The notes: generated by a model from the sequence alone, not told the origin. Shown: positions 37,543 through 46,819, numbered from the stretch's first letter. The stretch: 64,000 bases of DNA from Methylobacterium terrae (GCF_003173755.1 NZ_CP029553.1:1512501-1576500), one strand, 5' to 3'. Made by a program: numbers and translations.

Positions 37543-37962
37543 ATGTCAGATCACCAGCACAGCGGCCCGATCGTCGTCTACGACGGGCAATGCGGCTTGT
37601 GCTCGCATCTCGTGCGCTTCGTCCTGTGGGCGGATGGCGACGGCAGGCGGCATCGGTTCGCCTCGTCGCAATCGATCACCGGGCGCGCATGCTACGCCGG
37701 GCTCCCGGACGGACTCGGCCCGGACGAGACCTTCCTGTACGTTGCCGATGGCGCCGTCCTGACGAAGAGCAGGGCCGTCCTCGCCCTCGCGGCCGGCCTC
37801 GGGCAACCCTGGCGCGGGCTCGCCCGCGTGCTCGGGCTCGTGCCCGGCCGCCTCCTCGATGTCTGGTACGACAAGGTCGCCCGCCATCGCTACCGCATCT
37901 GGGGCCGGCACGACCATTGCCCGCGCCCCCCGCGGGACCGGGAGACGAGGTTCCTCGCGTGA
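37543..37962 (+). CDS. DCC family thiol-disulfide oxidoreductase (DUF393)
   Basis: 139 residues from the ATG at 37543. The DCC motif is intact: D14 and C17-x-x-C20 in [10 protein letters not shown]. The rest is family-typical ([15 protein letters not shown], then [22 protein letters not shown]). It is a thioredoxin-fold protein of unknown partner. It begins a three-gene unit joined by 4-base overlaps with two membrane proteins. Confidence 0.9.
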   Translation: MSDHQHSGPIVVYDGQCGLCSHLVRFVLWADGDGRRHRFASSQSITGRACYAGLPDGLGPDETFLYVADGAVLTKSRAVLALAAGLGQPWRGLARVLGLVPGRLLDVWYDKVARHRYRIWGRHDHCPRPPRDRETRFLA

Positions 37963-38390
37963 CGTCGCCGCTTCCGGACCCTGCCCCTCCGCCCTATCCC
38001 TACGGTCCCGATCCGCTCCTGCCGGCCTGGGGCAGCGTCAAGGCGCGAGCCCTCGCCGTCCTGGCGCTGCTCGGGGCGGGTCTCGGCGGCGGGATCGGCG
38101 CCGCCGCCGGGGCGCCGGTGAACGAGATCGCGCTCCTCGCGGTTCTGCCGGGAATCCTGGCCTTCACCCTCGCCTTCGCACCGGAGCCCGCGACGCGGCT
38201 CGGTACGATGGCCAAGGACCTCCTCTGCCTCGGCACCGCCGCGGCGCCCCTGTGCGGCACCGGCATCCACTACGCCGTCGCGGCGGTGCCGGTCCTCCTC
38301 GCCGTCGCGGTCGTCCTGGACCGGCAGCTGCCGCCGGGCCTGCGGGTTCCCGCCCGCTATCGCCGCATGCGAGGGGGACCCCCGCGATGA
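37959..38390 (+). CDS. Small integral membrane protein
   Basis: 143 residues from a GTG at 37959 overlapping the DCC gene stop. A Pro/Tyr-rich cytoplasmic start (PDPAPPPYPYGPDPLLP) precedes about four hydrophobic segments (ALAVLALLGAGLGGGIGAAAG, IALLAVLPGILAFTLAF, DLLCLGTAAAPLCGTGIHYA, VPVLLAVAVVLD). No family recognised. Overlaps the next gene by 4 bases (ATGA), so the three products are likely made together. Confidence 0.7.
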   Translation: MTSPLPDPAPPPYPYGPDPLLPAWGSVKARALAVLALLGAGLGGGIGAAAGAPVNEIALLAVLPGILAFTLAFAPEPATRLGTMAKDLLCLGTAAAPLCGTGIHYAVAAVPVLLAVAVVLDRQLPPGLRVPARYRRMRGGPPR

Positions 38391-39709
38391 TCGCGAGCCT
38401 GACGGGTCTCGACCTCGCGACCGCCGTCGCCTGGGAGCGCACCGCCCTCCTCCTGCTGCCCGTGCTGCTGGCGGCAGGCCTGACCCTGGGATGTCGGCCG
38501 ACGCCGCGCGAGGCCTCGGCCGCGATGCTGGCCTTCCTCTGGCAGGTACCGGCCTTGCTCGCCCTCAACCTCCTGGCCCGGGAGGCCGGCTGGTGGTCCT
38601 TTCCCGGGACCGACGGCCCCCGGGTGCTCGGCCTGCCCGTCGACATCTGGATCGGCTGGGCGTTCCTGTGGGGACCGGCGGCGGCCCTCATCGAGATGCG
38701 CGCCGGCCTTCCCGCCCTGCTGGCCGGGGCGGCCCTTCTCGATGCGGTCACGATGCCGCTCCTCGACAGCGTCGCGCTGTCCGACGGCTGGTACGCGGGG
38801 GAGCCCGTCTGCCTGGCCGCCGGCCTGCTGCCGGGACTGCTCCTCGCCCGCTGGACCCGCCGCGATGTCCGTCCGCTCGCCCGCACCCTGGTGCATGCCG
38901 GCGGCTGGGGGCTCTACATGCTGTTCGCCTTGCCGGCCGTCGCGCTCACGGTCGAGGGCGGGGACTGGACGGCTGCCCTCCACCTGCCAGCGGGACCGCT
39001 CGGGTGGCTCGGCCTCGCGGCGGCGCTGCTCTGCCTCCTGGCGGGTGCCGCGGCGGCGTTCGAGTTCGCGACGGTCGGGCAAGGAACGCCGGTCCCGGTC
39101 GATCCGCCGAAGCGGGTGGTGATGTCCGGTCCCTACGCCTACATCGCCAACCCGATGCAGGTGACCTCGGCGGTCGTGATGGCGCTGCAGGCCGCGCAGT
39201 ACCGCTCGCCGGCGCTCGCCGGCGTGACCGTCGCGTTCCTGCTCTTCGATGCGGTCTACGCGGCGCATTACAACCGGGTCCACATCGCCCGGGCCATGCC
39301 GCGGGACTGGGCCGCCTACAAGGCGGCGGTGCCGGATTGGCGCGTCCGATGGCGCCCCTACCGGCCCGGAACCCCGACGGTGATCGCCCGCACCGGCGAC
39401 GAGGCGCGGCGCAGGATCGCCGCAGGCTTCGCGCTCGATGCCGGGATCGCGCTCCGGCGCCGACGGGCCGGCGGCGCCGGGCGCCTGGTCTTCTCCTGTG
39501 CCGAGACCGGCATCCGCGCGCGGGGGATCGCCGCCCTCTCCCGCATCCTCGAGCGGCGCAGCCTGCCCTGGGCCGTCCTGGCCTGGACGATGCGGATGCC
39601 GCTCGTCCTGCCGCTGCTCCAGGCCGCGACCTACGCGAGCATCCGGGGGATCGTACTCGTCCGCGGCGGCGCGGCCGCACCGCATCGGCCGTCCTCGCAC
39701 GCGCGCTGA
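38387..39709 (+). CDS. ICMT/PEMT-like membrane methyltransferase with degenerate DCC-like C-terminus
   Basis: 440 residues. Residues 1-220 are about six helices; the segment WWSFPGTDGPRVLGLPVDIW recalls the lycopene-cyclase-like membrane fold. The middle has the isoprenylcysteine/phosphatidylethanolamine methyltransferase signature: VVMSGPYAYIANPMQ, HYNRVHIARAMPRDWAAYKAAVPDW. The last 110 residues (RLVFSCAETGIRARGIAALSRIL ... SLPWAVLAW ... YASIRGIVLVRGG) line up with the DCC protein encoded upstream but lack CxxC. Methyl acceptor unknown. Confidence 0.75.
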   Translation: MIASLTGLDLATAVAWERTALLLLPVLLAAGLTLGCRPTPREASAAMLAFLWQVPALLALNLLAREAGWWSFPGTDGPRVLGLPVDIWIGWAFLWGPAAALIEMRAGLPALLAGAALLDAVTMPLLDSVALSDGWYAGEPVCLAAGLLPGLLLARWTRRDVRPLARTLVHAGGWGLYMLFALPAVALTVEGGDWTAALHLPAGPLGWLGLAAALLCLLAGAAAAFEFATVGQGTPVPVDPPKRVVMSGPYAYIANPMQVTSAVVMALQAAQYRSPALAGVTVAFLLFDAVYAAHYNRVHIARAMPRDWAAYKAAVPDWRVRWRPYRPGTPTVIARTGDEARRRIAAGFALDAGIALRRRRAGGAGRLVFSCAETGIRARGIAALSRILERRSLPWAVLAWTMRMPLVLPLLQAATYASIRGIVLVRGGAAAPHRPSSHAR

Positions 39710-39745
39710 TCCCGCTTCCGAACGGGTTCCTCCGGAAGCGGGATC
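39708..39745. terminator. Perfect 13-bp hairpin between convergent genes
   Basis: GATCCCGCTTCCG (39708-39720) and CGGAAGCGGGATC (39733-39745), 12-base loop, beginning within the TGA stop of the methyltransferase gene. It separates it from the convergent YihY gene. No T-run. Confidence 0.55.
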
Positions 39746-39796
39746 GGCCGGGCCTTCCATCGGAACCGCGCTGAATGGCACGGCTCCGGCGCGGAC

Positions 39797-40957
39797 TCAC
39801 GCCGGCGCCCCGACCGTGTCGGCCATCCGCGCCCGGCGGGCGCCCATCGGCTCCTCGGGCCCGGTCGTGGTGTCGCGGGCGGTCTGGTGCTCGAGCTCCG
39901 CGTTGATCTCGCCGCCGAGCAGCACGATCGTGGACGAGATCCAGATCCAGGTCATGAAGCCGATCGCGGCGCCGAGCGAGCCGTAGGTCTCGTTGTAGCT
40001 GCCGAAATGCGCGACGTACCAGGAGAAGCCGATCGAGGCGACGAGCCACACCACCCCGGCGGTGATGCTGCCGGGGGTGACCCAGCGCCAGCGCGGCAGG
40101 TCGCGGCTCGGGCCGTAGCGGTAGAGGAGCGCCAGCACGAGGAGCAGGACCGCGAGCAGGGCCGGCCAGCGCAGGAGCGCGATGTACCAGGCCGTCGGGC
40201 TGATCCGGATGCCGAACGTGCCGAGGAAGTTCAGTGCCACCGGCAGCACCACGATGCAGCCGATCGCCACGATGACGAAGACCAGCGCCCCGAAGGTGAA
40301 CGTGAGCGAGCGCAGGTTGAGCTGGATGAAGCTGCGCTTCTCCTCCTCCTCGTAGACGATGTTGAGCGCGTCGAACATCGCCTTCATGCCGGCATTGGCG
40401 CTCCACAGCGAGATCGCGAGGCTGGTGAAGAAGGTGATGCCGAGCGTGGTGCCGCCCTTGGCGGTGATGCGCTTGACCTGGTCGCCGATGATCTCGAGCG
40501 CGCCCGACGGCAGCACGCCCTGGAGCAGGGACAGGTGGTCGTTGATGGTGCTCGGATCGGTGAACAGCCCGTAGAGCGAGACCAGAGCCGCCACGGCCGG
40601 GAAGATGGCGAGCAGGGTGTAGAAGGTCACGCCGGCCGCCACCGACAGCACCCGGTCCTTCTGGAACTCGAGGTAGACGCGGTAGAGCACGTCCTTCCAG
40701 CCCTTGGCCGGGATCTCGGTCGGCGTCTCGGCCTTGCGGCCGCGGTCGCCCTCCGTCTCGGCGACCCACTGGGCCGGGCGGCCGGAATACGACTTGGCGC
40801 CGCCGCCGAGATGCCGGGTCGGGTCTGGGGCGGCGTCCTGCACGCCGTCGGGCCGGCGCGCGGTGACGAGGCGCACCAGGGCGAGGCCGAGGAAGACGGT
40901 CCACAGGGTCGAGGTCACGCCGGACGAGGCGGGACCGGAGCGGGGTTCGGGCGGCAT
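39797..40957 (-). CDS. YihY/BrkB family inner membrane protein
   Basis: 386 residues from the ATG at 40957. YihY/BrkB fold with about six helices: RVLSVAAGVTFYTLLAIFPA, LGITFFTSLAISLWSANAGM, GSLGAAIGFMTWIWISS, and VLLGGEINAELEHQ at the end. The N-terminal 100 residues are a hydrophilic extension. Often (wrongly) called ribonuclease BN; its true role is unclear. No operon partner. Confidence 0.9.
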   Translation of the reverse strand: MPPEPRSGPASSGVTSTLWTVFLGLALVRLVTARRPDGVQDAAPDPTRHLGGGAKSYSGRPAQWVAETEGDRGRKAETPTEIPAKGWKDVLYRVYLEFQKDRVLSVAAGVTFYTLLAIFPAVAALVSLYGLFTDPSTINDHLSLLQGVLPSGALEIIGDQVKRITAKGGTTLGITFFTSLAISLWSANAGMKAMFDALNIVYEEEEKRSFIQLNLRSLTFTFGALVFVIVAIGCIVVLPVALNFLGTFGIRISPTAWYIALLRWPALLAVLLLVLALLYRYGPSRDLPRWRWVTPGSITAGVVWLVASIGFSWYVAHFGSYNETYGSLGAAIGFMTWIWISSTIVLLGGEINAELEHQTARDTTTGPEEPMGARRARMADTVGAPA

Positions 40958-41092
40958 CACGGCACCGGGGGGAAGGAGGATCGTCGGGGCGCGCCCGCAA
41001 GCGTGAGCGCTCCCGATCACAACGTCGCGTCCCGGGGGTCGTTCCGAGTCGATGAAAGCGCCGCAAGGTCAAGGGGTTGACCCGGGTCAGGG

Positions 41093-41776
41093 TCAGGCCG
41101 CCGCGCTCCCCCCCGGCAGGCTGCGGATCAGCTCCGAGAATCGGTCGCCCTGTACCAGCACGTGGGCGCGCAGGCGCTCGCCGGCCAGCGCCTCGTCGCC
41201 GGCCAGGATCGCCTCCACCGCCCCCTCGTGCTCGGCGAGCGACTGGCGCAGCCGGTTGCGGACCCGGAGCTGGATGCGCCGGAACGGCGCCAGGCGCCGG
41301 CTCAAGCCGAGCGCCTGCTCGTACAGGAAGCCGTTCTGCGAGGCCCGGTAGATCACCGCGTGGAAGACCGCGTTCTCGGCGTAGTACGCCTCGGTGTCGC
41401 TCCCGGCGGCGGCCGCCCGGCAGGATTCGAGCGCCGCGATGAGATCGCGCTGGTGCGCGTCGGTGAGCCGTCTCGCGGCCAGGCGCCCGCAGGCGGCCTC
41501 GAGCTCCGCCATGGTCTCGAACATCTCGATCAGCCGCGCCGGCTCCGGCGTGCTCACCACCGCCCCGCGGCGCGGCTTGACCTCGATCAGGCCGGTGACG
41601 GCGAGCTGCAGCAGCGCCTCGCGGATCGGGGTGCGCGAGACCCCGAACCGGGCCGCGAGCTGGACCTCGTCGAGCCGGTCCCCGGGCCGCAGGACCCCGT
41701 CGACGATCTCGTCCTCGATCGTGCGCCGCAACCGCTGGGCGTGGCTCAGGGTGCCTGGTTCGTTGCGCATGGCCAT
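41093..41776 (-). CDS. matR: GntR family regulator, MatR-like repressor of malonate genes
   Basis: 227 residues from the ATG at 41776, preceded by GGAGG at 8 bases. The winged HTH of the FadR subfamily (RLRRTIEDEIVDGVLRPGDRL, FGVSRTPIREALLQLAVTGL) is followed by an FCD effector domain with metal-binding type residues. It is divergent from the malonate TRAP operon, as MatR is in rhizobia, and a candidate operator lies between them. Repression relieved by malonate or malonyl-CoA is inferred from family. Confidence 0.88.
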   Translation of the reverse strand: MAMRNEPGTLSHAQRLRRTIEDEIVDGVLRPGDRLDEVQLAARFGVSRTPIREALLQLAVTGLIEVKPRRGAVVSTPEPARLIEMFETMAELEAACGRLAARRLTDAHQRDLIAALESCRAAAAGSDTEAYYAENAVFHAVIYRASQNGFLYEQALGLSRRLAPFRRIQLRVRNRLRQSLAEHEGAVEAILAGDEALAGERLRAHVLVQGDRFSELIRSLPGGSAAA

Positions 41777-41833
41777 GGCGCCTTCCTCCGCACGGCGCAT
41801 CCGGTACCGACTTCCGCGGAATATGCACGACGG

Positions 41834-41849
41834 TTGACAAAATATACAA
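41834..41849. promoter_or_regulatory. Candidate MatR operator in the divergent gap
   Basis: An AT-rich island in a GC-rich gap holds TTG-N10-CAA (41834-41849) with the half-site TATACAA (41843-41849). Rhizobial MatR binds a palindrome of the TTGTATACAA type, so one half is perfect and the other degenerate. A TTGACA overlaps its left end and could be the -35 of the transporter promoter. Confidence 0.5.
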
Positions 41850-41948
41850 GATAGGAGTCTTTTCCAAATGAGCCGCGGCGCGCCACGTCCGCCCGCCGCG
41901 CTCCAACGACAGAAGCGGAGCCGAACGGCCCCCTCCGGAGGAAACCCC

Positions 41949-42986
41949 ATGGCCTTCACCCGTCGTTCCCGCTTGAGCCGTCGTTCCCTCTTGGGCGCCG
42001 GCCTCGCCGCCCCCGCGCTGATCGGCCTCGGGCGCGCCGCGCAGGCCGCCACGGTCCTGAAGCTGTCGCACCAGTTCCCGGGTGGCACGATCGACGAGGG
42101 CGATTTCCGCGATCGGATGTGCCGCAAGTTCGCCGCCGCGGTGAAGGAGCGCTCGAAGGGGGCGGTCGAGGTCCAGGTCTATCCCGGCTCGTCGCTGATG
42201 AAGACCAACGCCCAGTTCAGCGCGATGCGAAAGGGCGCGCTCGACATGAGCCTCTACCCGCTGCCCTACGCCGGCGGCGAGGTGCCGGAGACCAATATCG
42301 GGCTGATGCCGGCGCTCGTGACCTCCTACCCGCAGGCGATGGCCTGGAAGGCGGCCCCGGTCGGCCGCAAGCTCACCGAGATCCTGCTGTCGAAGAACAT
42401 CGTGCTGGTATCCTGGGTCTGGCAGGCGGGGGGCGTGGCGAGCCGCGAGCGCCCGCTCGTGCGGCCCGAGGACGCCAAGGGCCTGAAGGTCCGCGGCGGC
42501 TCGCGCGAGATGGACCTGATGATGAAGGCCGCCGGCGCCGCGACGCTCAGCCTGCCCTCGAACGAATCGTACGCGGCGATGCAGACCGGGGCCTGCGACG
42601 CCGTCATCACCTCCTCGACCAGCCTGATCTCGTTCCGGCTCGAGGAATTGTCGAAGTCGCTGACCTCGGGCCGCGGCCGCTCGTACTGGTTCATGCTCGA
42701 GCCGATCATGATGTCGAAGACCGTGTTCGACGGCCTGCCGAAGGATCATCGGGACCTGATCATGGCGGTCGGGGCCGAGATCGAATCCTTCGGCCAGGAG
42801 GGTGCGCAAGCCGACGACACCCGGGTCGAGCAGATCTTCTCCAAGGCCGGCGCCAAGGTCGAGGGGCTCGACGAGGCGACGCTCGGCCGCTGGCGCGACA
42901 TCGCCCGCGACTCCGCCTGGAAGGACTACGCGGCGAAGTCGTCGTCCTGCGCCGAGATGCTCAAGCTCGCGGAGGCGGTCGCGTGA
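41949..42986 (+). CDS. TRAP transporter solute-binding protein, malonate (MatP)
   Basis: 345 residues from the ATG at 41949 with GGAGGA upstream. A twin-arginine signal (SRRSLLGAGLAAPALIG) suggests Tat export with bound ligand. DctP-type fold: ATVLKLSHQFPGGTIDEG, VQVYPGSSLMKTNAQFSAM, LEPIMMSKTVFDGLP. First gene of the TRAP-matA-matB unit. Substrate malonate is inferred from the neighbours. Overlaps the Q subunit gene by 4 bases. Confidence 0.88.
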   Translation: MAFTRRSRLSRRSLLGAGLAAPALIGLGRAAQAATVLKLSHQFPGGTIDEGDFRDRMCRKFAAAVKERSKGAVEVQVYPGSSLMKTNAQFSAMRKGALDMSLYPLPYAGGEVPETNIGLMPALVTSYPQAMAWKAAPVGRKLTEILLSKNIVLVSWVWQAGGVASRERPLVRPEDAKGLKVRGGSREMDLMMKAAGAATLSLPSNESYAAMQTGACDAVITSSTSLISFRLEELSKSLTSGRGRSYWFMLEPIMMSKTVFDGLPKDHRDLIMAVGAEIESFGQEGAQADDTRVEQIFSKAGAKVEGLDEATLGRWRDIARDSAWKDYAAKSSSCAEMLKLAEAVA

Positions 42987-43648
42987 GCCACGCCTTCGAC
43001 GCGGCCTCCGCCGCCGCGGAGCCGGAGCGCGCCGCCGCGAGAGCCCGCCTGCCCGGACCCCTCGCGGCGATCGAGGCCGCGATGGGCGGCCTCAACCGGC
43101 TGATCCTGCTCATGGGCGGGCTCGCCCTCGTCGCCGCCTGCCTGGTGCTGAGCTACAGCGTCGTCGTCCGCTACTTCCTGAAGATCCCGACGGAGTGGCA
43201 GGACGAGACGGCGGTGTTCCTGATCGTCGGCGCCACCTTCCTGTCGGCGGCGGGCGTGCAGGCGCGGCGCGGCCACGTCGCCATCGAGGCGCTGACCGGG
43301 CTCCTGACGCCGCGGGCGAACCGCGCTCGCCTGATCGTCGCCGACGTGGTCAGCCTCGGCTTCGTCGGCTTCTTCGCCTGGAAGAGCTGGACGCTCCTGC
43401 ACGAGGCCTGGGTCGACGGGCAAATCTCGCAATCGACCTGGGGCCCGCCGCTCTGGATCCCCTACTCGCTGATGGCGCTCGGCATGACGCTGCTCTCCCT
43501 GCAGTTCCTGCTCCAGATCGCGGAAGCCGTCGCCCGCGGGCCGCAGGCCGCCGGCTTCGCCGATCCGAAGATCGGCCTCGGGCCCGACCTCGAACGCGCC
43601 AAGAAGCAGGACGGCAAGAAGCAGGACGGGAAGGAATCCGCCCGATGA
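42983..43648 (+). CDS. TRAP transporter small permease (DctQ/MatQ)
   Basis: 221 residues from a GTG at 42983 overlapping the previous stop. Four helices of the DctQ type: LILLMGGLALVAACLVLSYS, YFLKIPTEWQDETAVFLIVG, ADVVSLGFVGFFAWKSWTLL, and WIPYSLMALGMTLLSLQFLL. A charged Lys/Asp-rich tail (KKQDGKKQDGK) follows. It joins the binding protein to the M subunit. ATGA overlap with the next gene. Confidence 0.9.
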   Translation: MSHAFDAASAAAEPERAAARARLPGPLAAIEAAMGGLNRLILLMGGLALVAACLVLSYSVVVRYFLKIPTEWQDETAVFLIVGATFLSAAGVQARRGHVAIEALTGLLTPRANRARLIVADVVSLGFVGFFAWKSWTLLHEAWVDGQISQSTWGPPLWIPYSLMALGMTLLSLQFLLQIAEAVARGPQAAGFADPKIGLGPDLERAKKQDGKKQDGKESAR

Positions 43649-44997
43649 GCACCGCGATCATCGGCACGCTCTACGCGGGCGCGACCCTCGGGGCGATGCT
43701 CGCCGGCATTCCGATCGCCTTCGCGCTCGGCGCGGTGGCGCTCGTCTTCATGCTGGCCTTCATGCCCGGCGCCTCCCTCGATACGGTGGCGCAGAACGTC
43801 TACGAGGAGATGGCCTCGATCACGCTCCTGTCGATCCCGCTCTTCATCCTGAAGGGCGCGGCGATCGGCCGGTCGAAGGCGGGCCAGGACCTCTACTCGG
43901 CGATGCATGCCTGGATGCACAGGATCCCGGGGGGTCTCGGCATCGCCAACGTCTTCGCCTGCGCGCTGTTCGCCGCCATGGCGGGGTCGAGCCCGGCGAC
44001 CTGCTCGGCGATCGGCTCGGCCGGCATCCCGGAGATGCGAAGGCGCGGCTATTCCGGGGGCTTTGCCGCCGGCATCATCGCGGCGGGCGGCACGCTCGGC
44101 ATCCTGCTGCCGCCCTCCATCACCATGATCCTCTACGCGGTCGCGGCCGAGCAGTCGCTCGGGCGGCTGTTCCTCGCCGGCATCGGACCGGGGCTGCTGC
44201 TGGTCCTGCTGTTCGCCGCCTACGCCGCCTGGCGCTTCCGGCGCGAATTCGCGATGGCGCGCGCGGCCTACGTCACCGGCGGGCCGGAGCACCCGATCCT
44301 GGCGCAGGACCGCTACTCGATGGCGGAGCGCTTCTCGACCCTGCCGCGGGTGCTGCCCTTCGTGGTGCTGCTCACCGGCGTGATGGTGGCGCTCTACGGC
44401 GGCTACGCCACGCCCTCCGAGACCGCCGGCCTCGGCGGCCTCCTGGCGCTGGCGCTGATCGCGGCGATCTACGGCGTGTGGCGGGCCCGGGACGTGAGCC
44501 CGATCCTGGTCGCGACCTTGCGCGAATCCACCATGCTGATGCTGATCATCGGCATGTCGCTGCTCTACGCCTACGTGATGAGCTACCTCCACATCTCGCA
44601 GGCGGCGGCCGCCGCGATCGTGGCGATGCATCTCTCGCCCTGGCTCCTGCTGCTGACCATCCTGCTCCTGGTGGTGGGCCTCGGCTTCTTCCTGCCGCCG
44701 GTCTCGATCATCCTGATGACGGCGCCGATCATCCTGCCGCCGCTCAGGGAGGCCGGCTTCGATCTCGTCTGGTTCGGCGTCGTGATGACGATCACCATGG
44801 AGATGGGGCTGATCCACCCGCCAGTCGGCCTCAACATCTTCGTCATCAAGAACATCGCCCCCGACATCCCCCTCTCCGACATCATCTGGGGCACCCTGCC
44901 CTTCGTGATCCTGATGGCCGTGGCGATCCTGGTCCTCTGCGTCGTTCCCGGCATCGCCCTCTGGCTGCCGGATCTGCTCTTGCCCTCGACCAAGTAG
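43645..44997 (+). CDS. TRAP transporter large permease (DctM/MatM)
   Basis: 450 residues, about 12 helices, full length for DctM. The hallmark GGTLGILLPPSITMILYAV and the C-terminal GLIHPPVGLNIFVIKNI are intact. It is the Na+/substrate symport channel of the TRAP system. It starts inside the Q gene stop (ATGA) and ends about 160 bases before matA. Confidence 0.92.
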   Translation: MSTAIIGTLYAGATLGAMLAGIPIAFALGAVALVFMLAFMPGASLDTVAQNVYEEMASITLLSIPLFILKGAAIGRSKAGQDLYSAMHAWMHRIPGGLGIANVFACALFAAMAGSSPATCSAIGSAGIPEMRRRGYSGGFAAGIIAAGGTLGILLPPSITMILYAVAAEQSLGRLFLAGIGPGLLLVLLFAAYAAWRFRREFAMARAAYVTGGPEHPILAQDRYSMAERFSTLPRVLPFVVLLTGVMVALYGGYATPSETAGLGGLLALALIAAIYGVWRARDVSPILVATLRESTMLMLIIGMSLLYAYVMSYLHISQAAAAAIVAMHLSPWLLLLTILLLVVGLGFFLPPVSIILMTAPIILPPLREAGFDLVWFGVVMTITMEMGLIHPPVGLNIFVIKNIAPDIPLSDIIWGTLPFVILMAVAILVLCVVPGIALWLPDLLLPSTK

Positions 44998-45157
44998 AGG
45001 CGTCACCATGGCCCGGACGGCTCCCGACCGCGACGCGCGACGGCGCCGCCCCTCCCTCTCCGCTGCCCGGGCGGAGCCCAATTTCCCGAAGGCCGGCGCC
45101 GTCCCCGATCCGCGGGGGTTGTCCGGTCATGAGCAGAGCGACAGTGAGCAGGGCCCC

Positions 45158-46564
45158 ATGGCGGCGATCTCGTTCCTCGGCGACCTCCTCCAGAGCATCT
45201 CGGACCGGGGCCGCGGGCTGATCGCCTTCGGCCGCGACGATCCGGCCAAGGCGAGCGTCGCCGAGGTGGTGAAGCTCGCCGAGGACCTGATCTCGCGCCG
45301 CGGCGAGGCCTCGGGCGTGGCGCTGGCCCGCATCATCCTCGACCGCTACGACAGTTTCGGGCGGGACGACCGGCACGACTTCCTGCGGCGCGTCGCCCTC
45401 GAGTTCGGGGCCGATCACGCCGCGGTCGCGAGCGCCATCGCGGCCTACGGCAAGGCGCCGTCCCGGGCCGCGCTCGGGCGCCTGCACGAGGCGGCCGAGC
45501 CGCGCTCGCAGGAGCTGATCCGCCGCCTCAACCTCGCCCGCGACGGCACGATCGCCCTGGTGCGGATGCGCGAGGACCTGTTCGCCCTGCGCGACGCCAC
45601 CCGCAAGGCCGACAAGCCGGACGCGGCGCTGGCGGAGGCGGTCGACAGCCTGGACGCCGATTTCGAGCACCTGTTCGCCTCGTGGTTCAACCGCGGCTTC
45701 CTGGTGCTGCGCCGGATCGACTGGACCACGCCGGCCCACATCCTGGAGAAGATCATCCGCTACGAGGCGGTGCACGCGATCTCCGGCTGGGACGACCTGC
45801 GCCGGCGCATCGAGCCGCCGGACCGGCGCTGCTTCGCCTTCTTCCACCCGGCGCTCCTCGACGAGCCGCTGATCTTCGTCGAGGTGGCGCTGACCGCCGG
45901 CATCGCCGCGGCGATCGCCCCGATCCTGGCCCACGAGCGCCAGCACACCGCGACCCGCGAGGCGACGACCGCGATCTTCTACTCGATCTCGAACTGCCAG
46001 AAGGGCCTGGCCGGCATCACCTTCGGCAACTTCCTGATCAAGCAGGTGGTGGAGGACCTCTGCCGCGAGATGCCGGCGCTGAAGACCTTCGTGACGCTCT
46101 CGCCGGTGCCGGGCTTCCGCACCTGGCTCGACCGCGAGCGCCGGGCCGACGCGCCGCAGGGCCTCACCCGCGAGGACGTCGAGACCCTGCGCCTCCTCGA
46201 CCAGCCCGACTGGCACGCCGACAAGGCGAAGGCCGAGGCGGTGAAGAAGGCGCTGCTGCCGGCCGCCGCCTACTACTTCCTGCGGGCGAAGACCCCGCGC
46301 GGCAAGCCGGTCGATCCGGTGGCGCGCTTCCACCTCGGCAACGGCGCGCGGCTGGAGCGCCTCAACTTCCTCGGCGACGTCTCGCCGAAGGGCCTGTCGC
46401 AGGGCTACGGGTTGATGGTGAACTACCTCTACGACCTCGCCGCGATCGAGAAGAACCACGAGACCTACGCCAATCTCGGCACCGTCTCGGCCTCGCTCAC
46501 CGTCAACCGCGAACTGCGCCAGAACCTGCCGCCGGCGCGGTCGGTGGCGCTCGCGGAGGCGTGA
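45158..46564 (+). CDS. matA: Malonyl-CoA decarboxylase
   Basis: 468 residues from the ATG at 45158 (MAAISFLGDLLQS); an in-frame ATG at 45008 with AGAGG upstream would add 50 low-complexity residues and cannot be excluded. It fits the MCD family: SWFNRGFLVLRRIDWTTPAH, AIFYSISNCQKGLAGI, and the catalytic-region RFHLGNGARLERLN. It converts malonyl-CoA to acetyl-CoA and CO2. It is separated from matB by a 250-base gap holding a composite repeat. Confidence 0.93.
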   Translation: MAAISFLGDLLQSISDRGRGLIAFGRDDPAKASVAEVVKLAEDLISRRGEASGVALARIILDRYDSFGRDDRHDFLRRVALEFGADHAAVASAIAAYGKAPSRAALGRLHEAAEPRSQELIRRLNLARDGTIALVRMREDLFALRDATRKADKPDAALAEAVDSLDADFEHLFASWFNRGFLVLRRIDWTTPAHILEKIIRYEAVHAISGWDDLRRRIEPPDRRCFAFFHPALLDEPLIFVEVALTAGIAAAIAPILAHERQHTATREATTAIFYSISNCQKGLAGITFGNFLIKQVVEDLCREMPALKTFVTLSPVPGFRTWLDRERRADAPQGLTREDVETLRLLDQPDWHADKAKAEAVKKALLPAAAYYFLRAKTPRGKPVDPVARFHLGNGARLERLNFLGDVSPKGLSQGYGLMVNYLYDLAAIEKNHETYANLGTVSASLTVNRELRQNLPPARSVALAEA

Positions 46565-46570
46565 GCATTC

Positions 46571-46753
46571 CCCTCTCCCCGCGGGCGGGGAGAGGGCTGT
46601 GCTCCCGTCCAGGGAGCACAGCGAGGCGGCAGCCGAGGGTGAGGGGGAGGTGCCGGATGTGGCTCCTCCGGAAATACCCCCTCACCCTCGCCCTTCGGGC
46701 TTGCTGCATCTCCTGAACAGAGATGCAGCCCTCTCCCCGCCCGCGGGGAGAGG
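46571..46753. repeat. Composite intergenic palindrome between matA and matB
   Basis: Two copies of a near-perfect palindrome (CCCTCTCCCCGC with GCGGGGAGAGGG) at 46571-46596 and 46729-46753 flank two smaller hairpins (GTGCTCCC...GGGAGCAC, 46599-46619; GCATCTC...GAGATGC) and a GTGAGGGGG / CCCCCTCAC pair. The modular layout is that of dispersed repeats in Hyphomicrobiales. It must be transcribed if matA and matB form one operon. Confidence 0.75.
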
Positions 46754-46819
46754 AGACACCCGCGTTCTTCGAGTGGACGGCGTGGCCGCCATCTCGCCGC
46801 TGACTGAAGAGTTTCCTCC

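Noticed and set aside
38946..42809. Minus-strand open frame of 1287 codons
   Set aside because: It spans parts of several real genes on both strands (methyltransferase, YihY, MatR, MatP) and has no domain; a GC-driven shadow.
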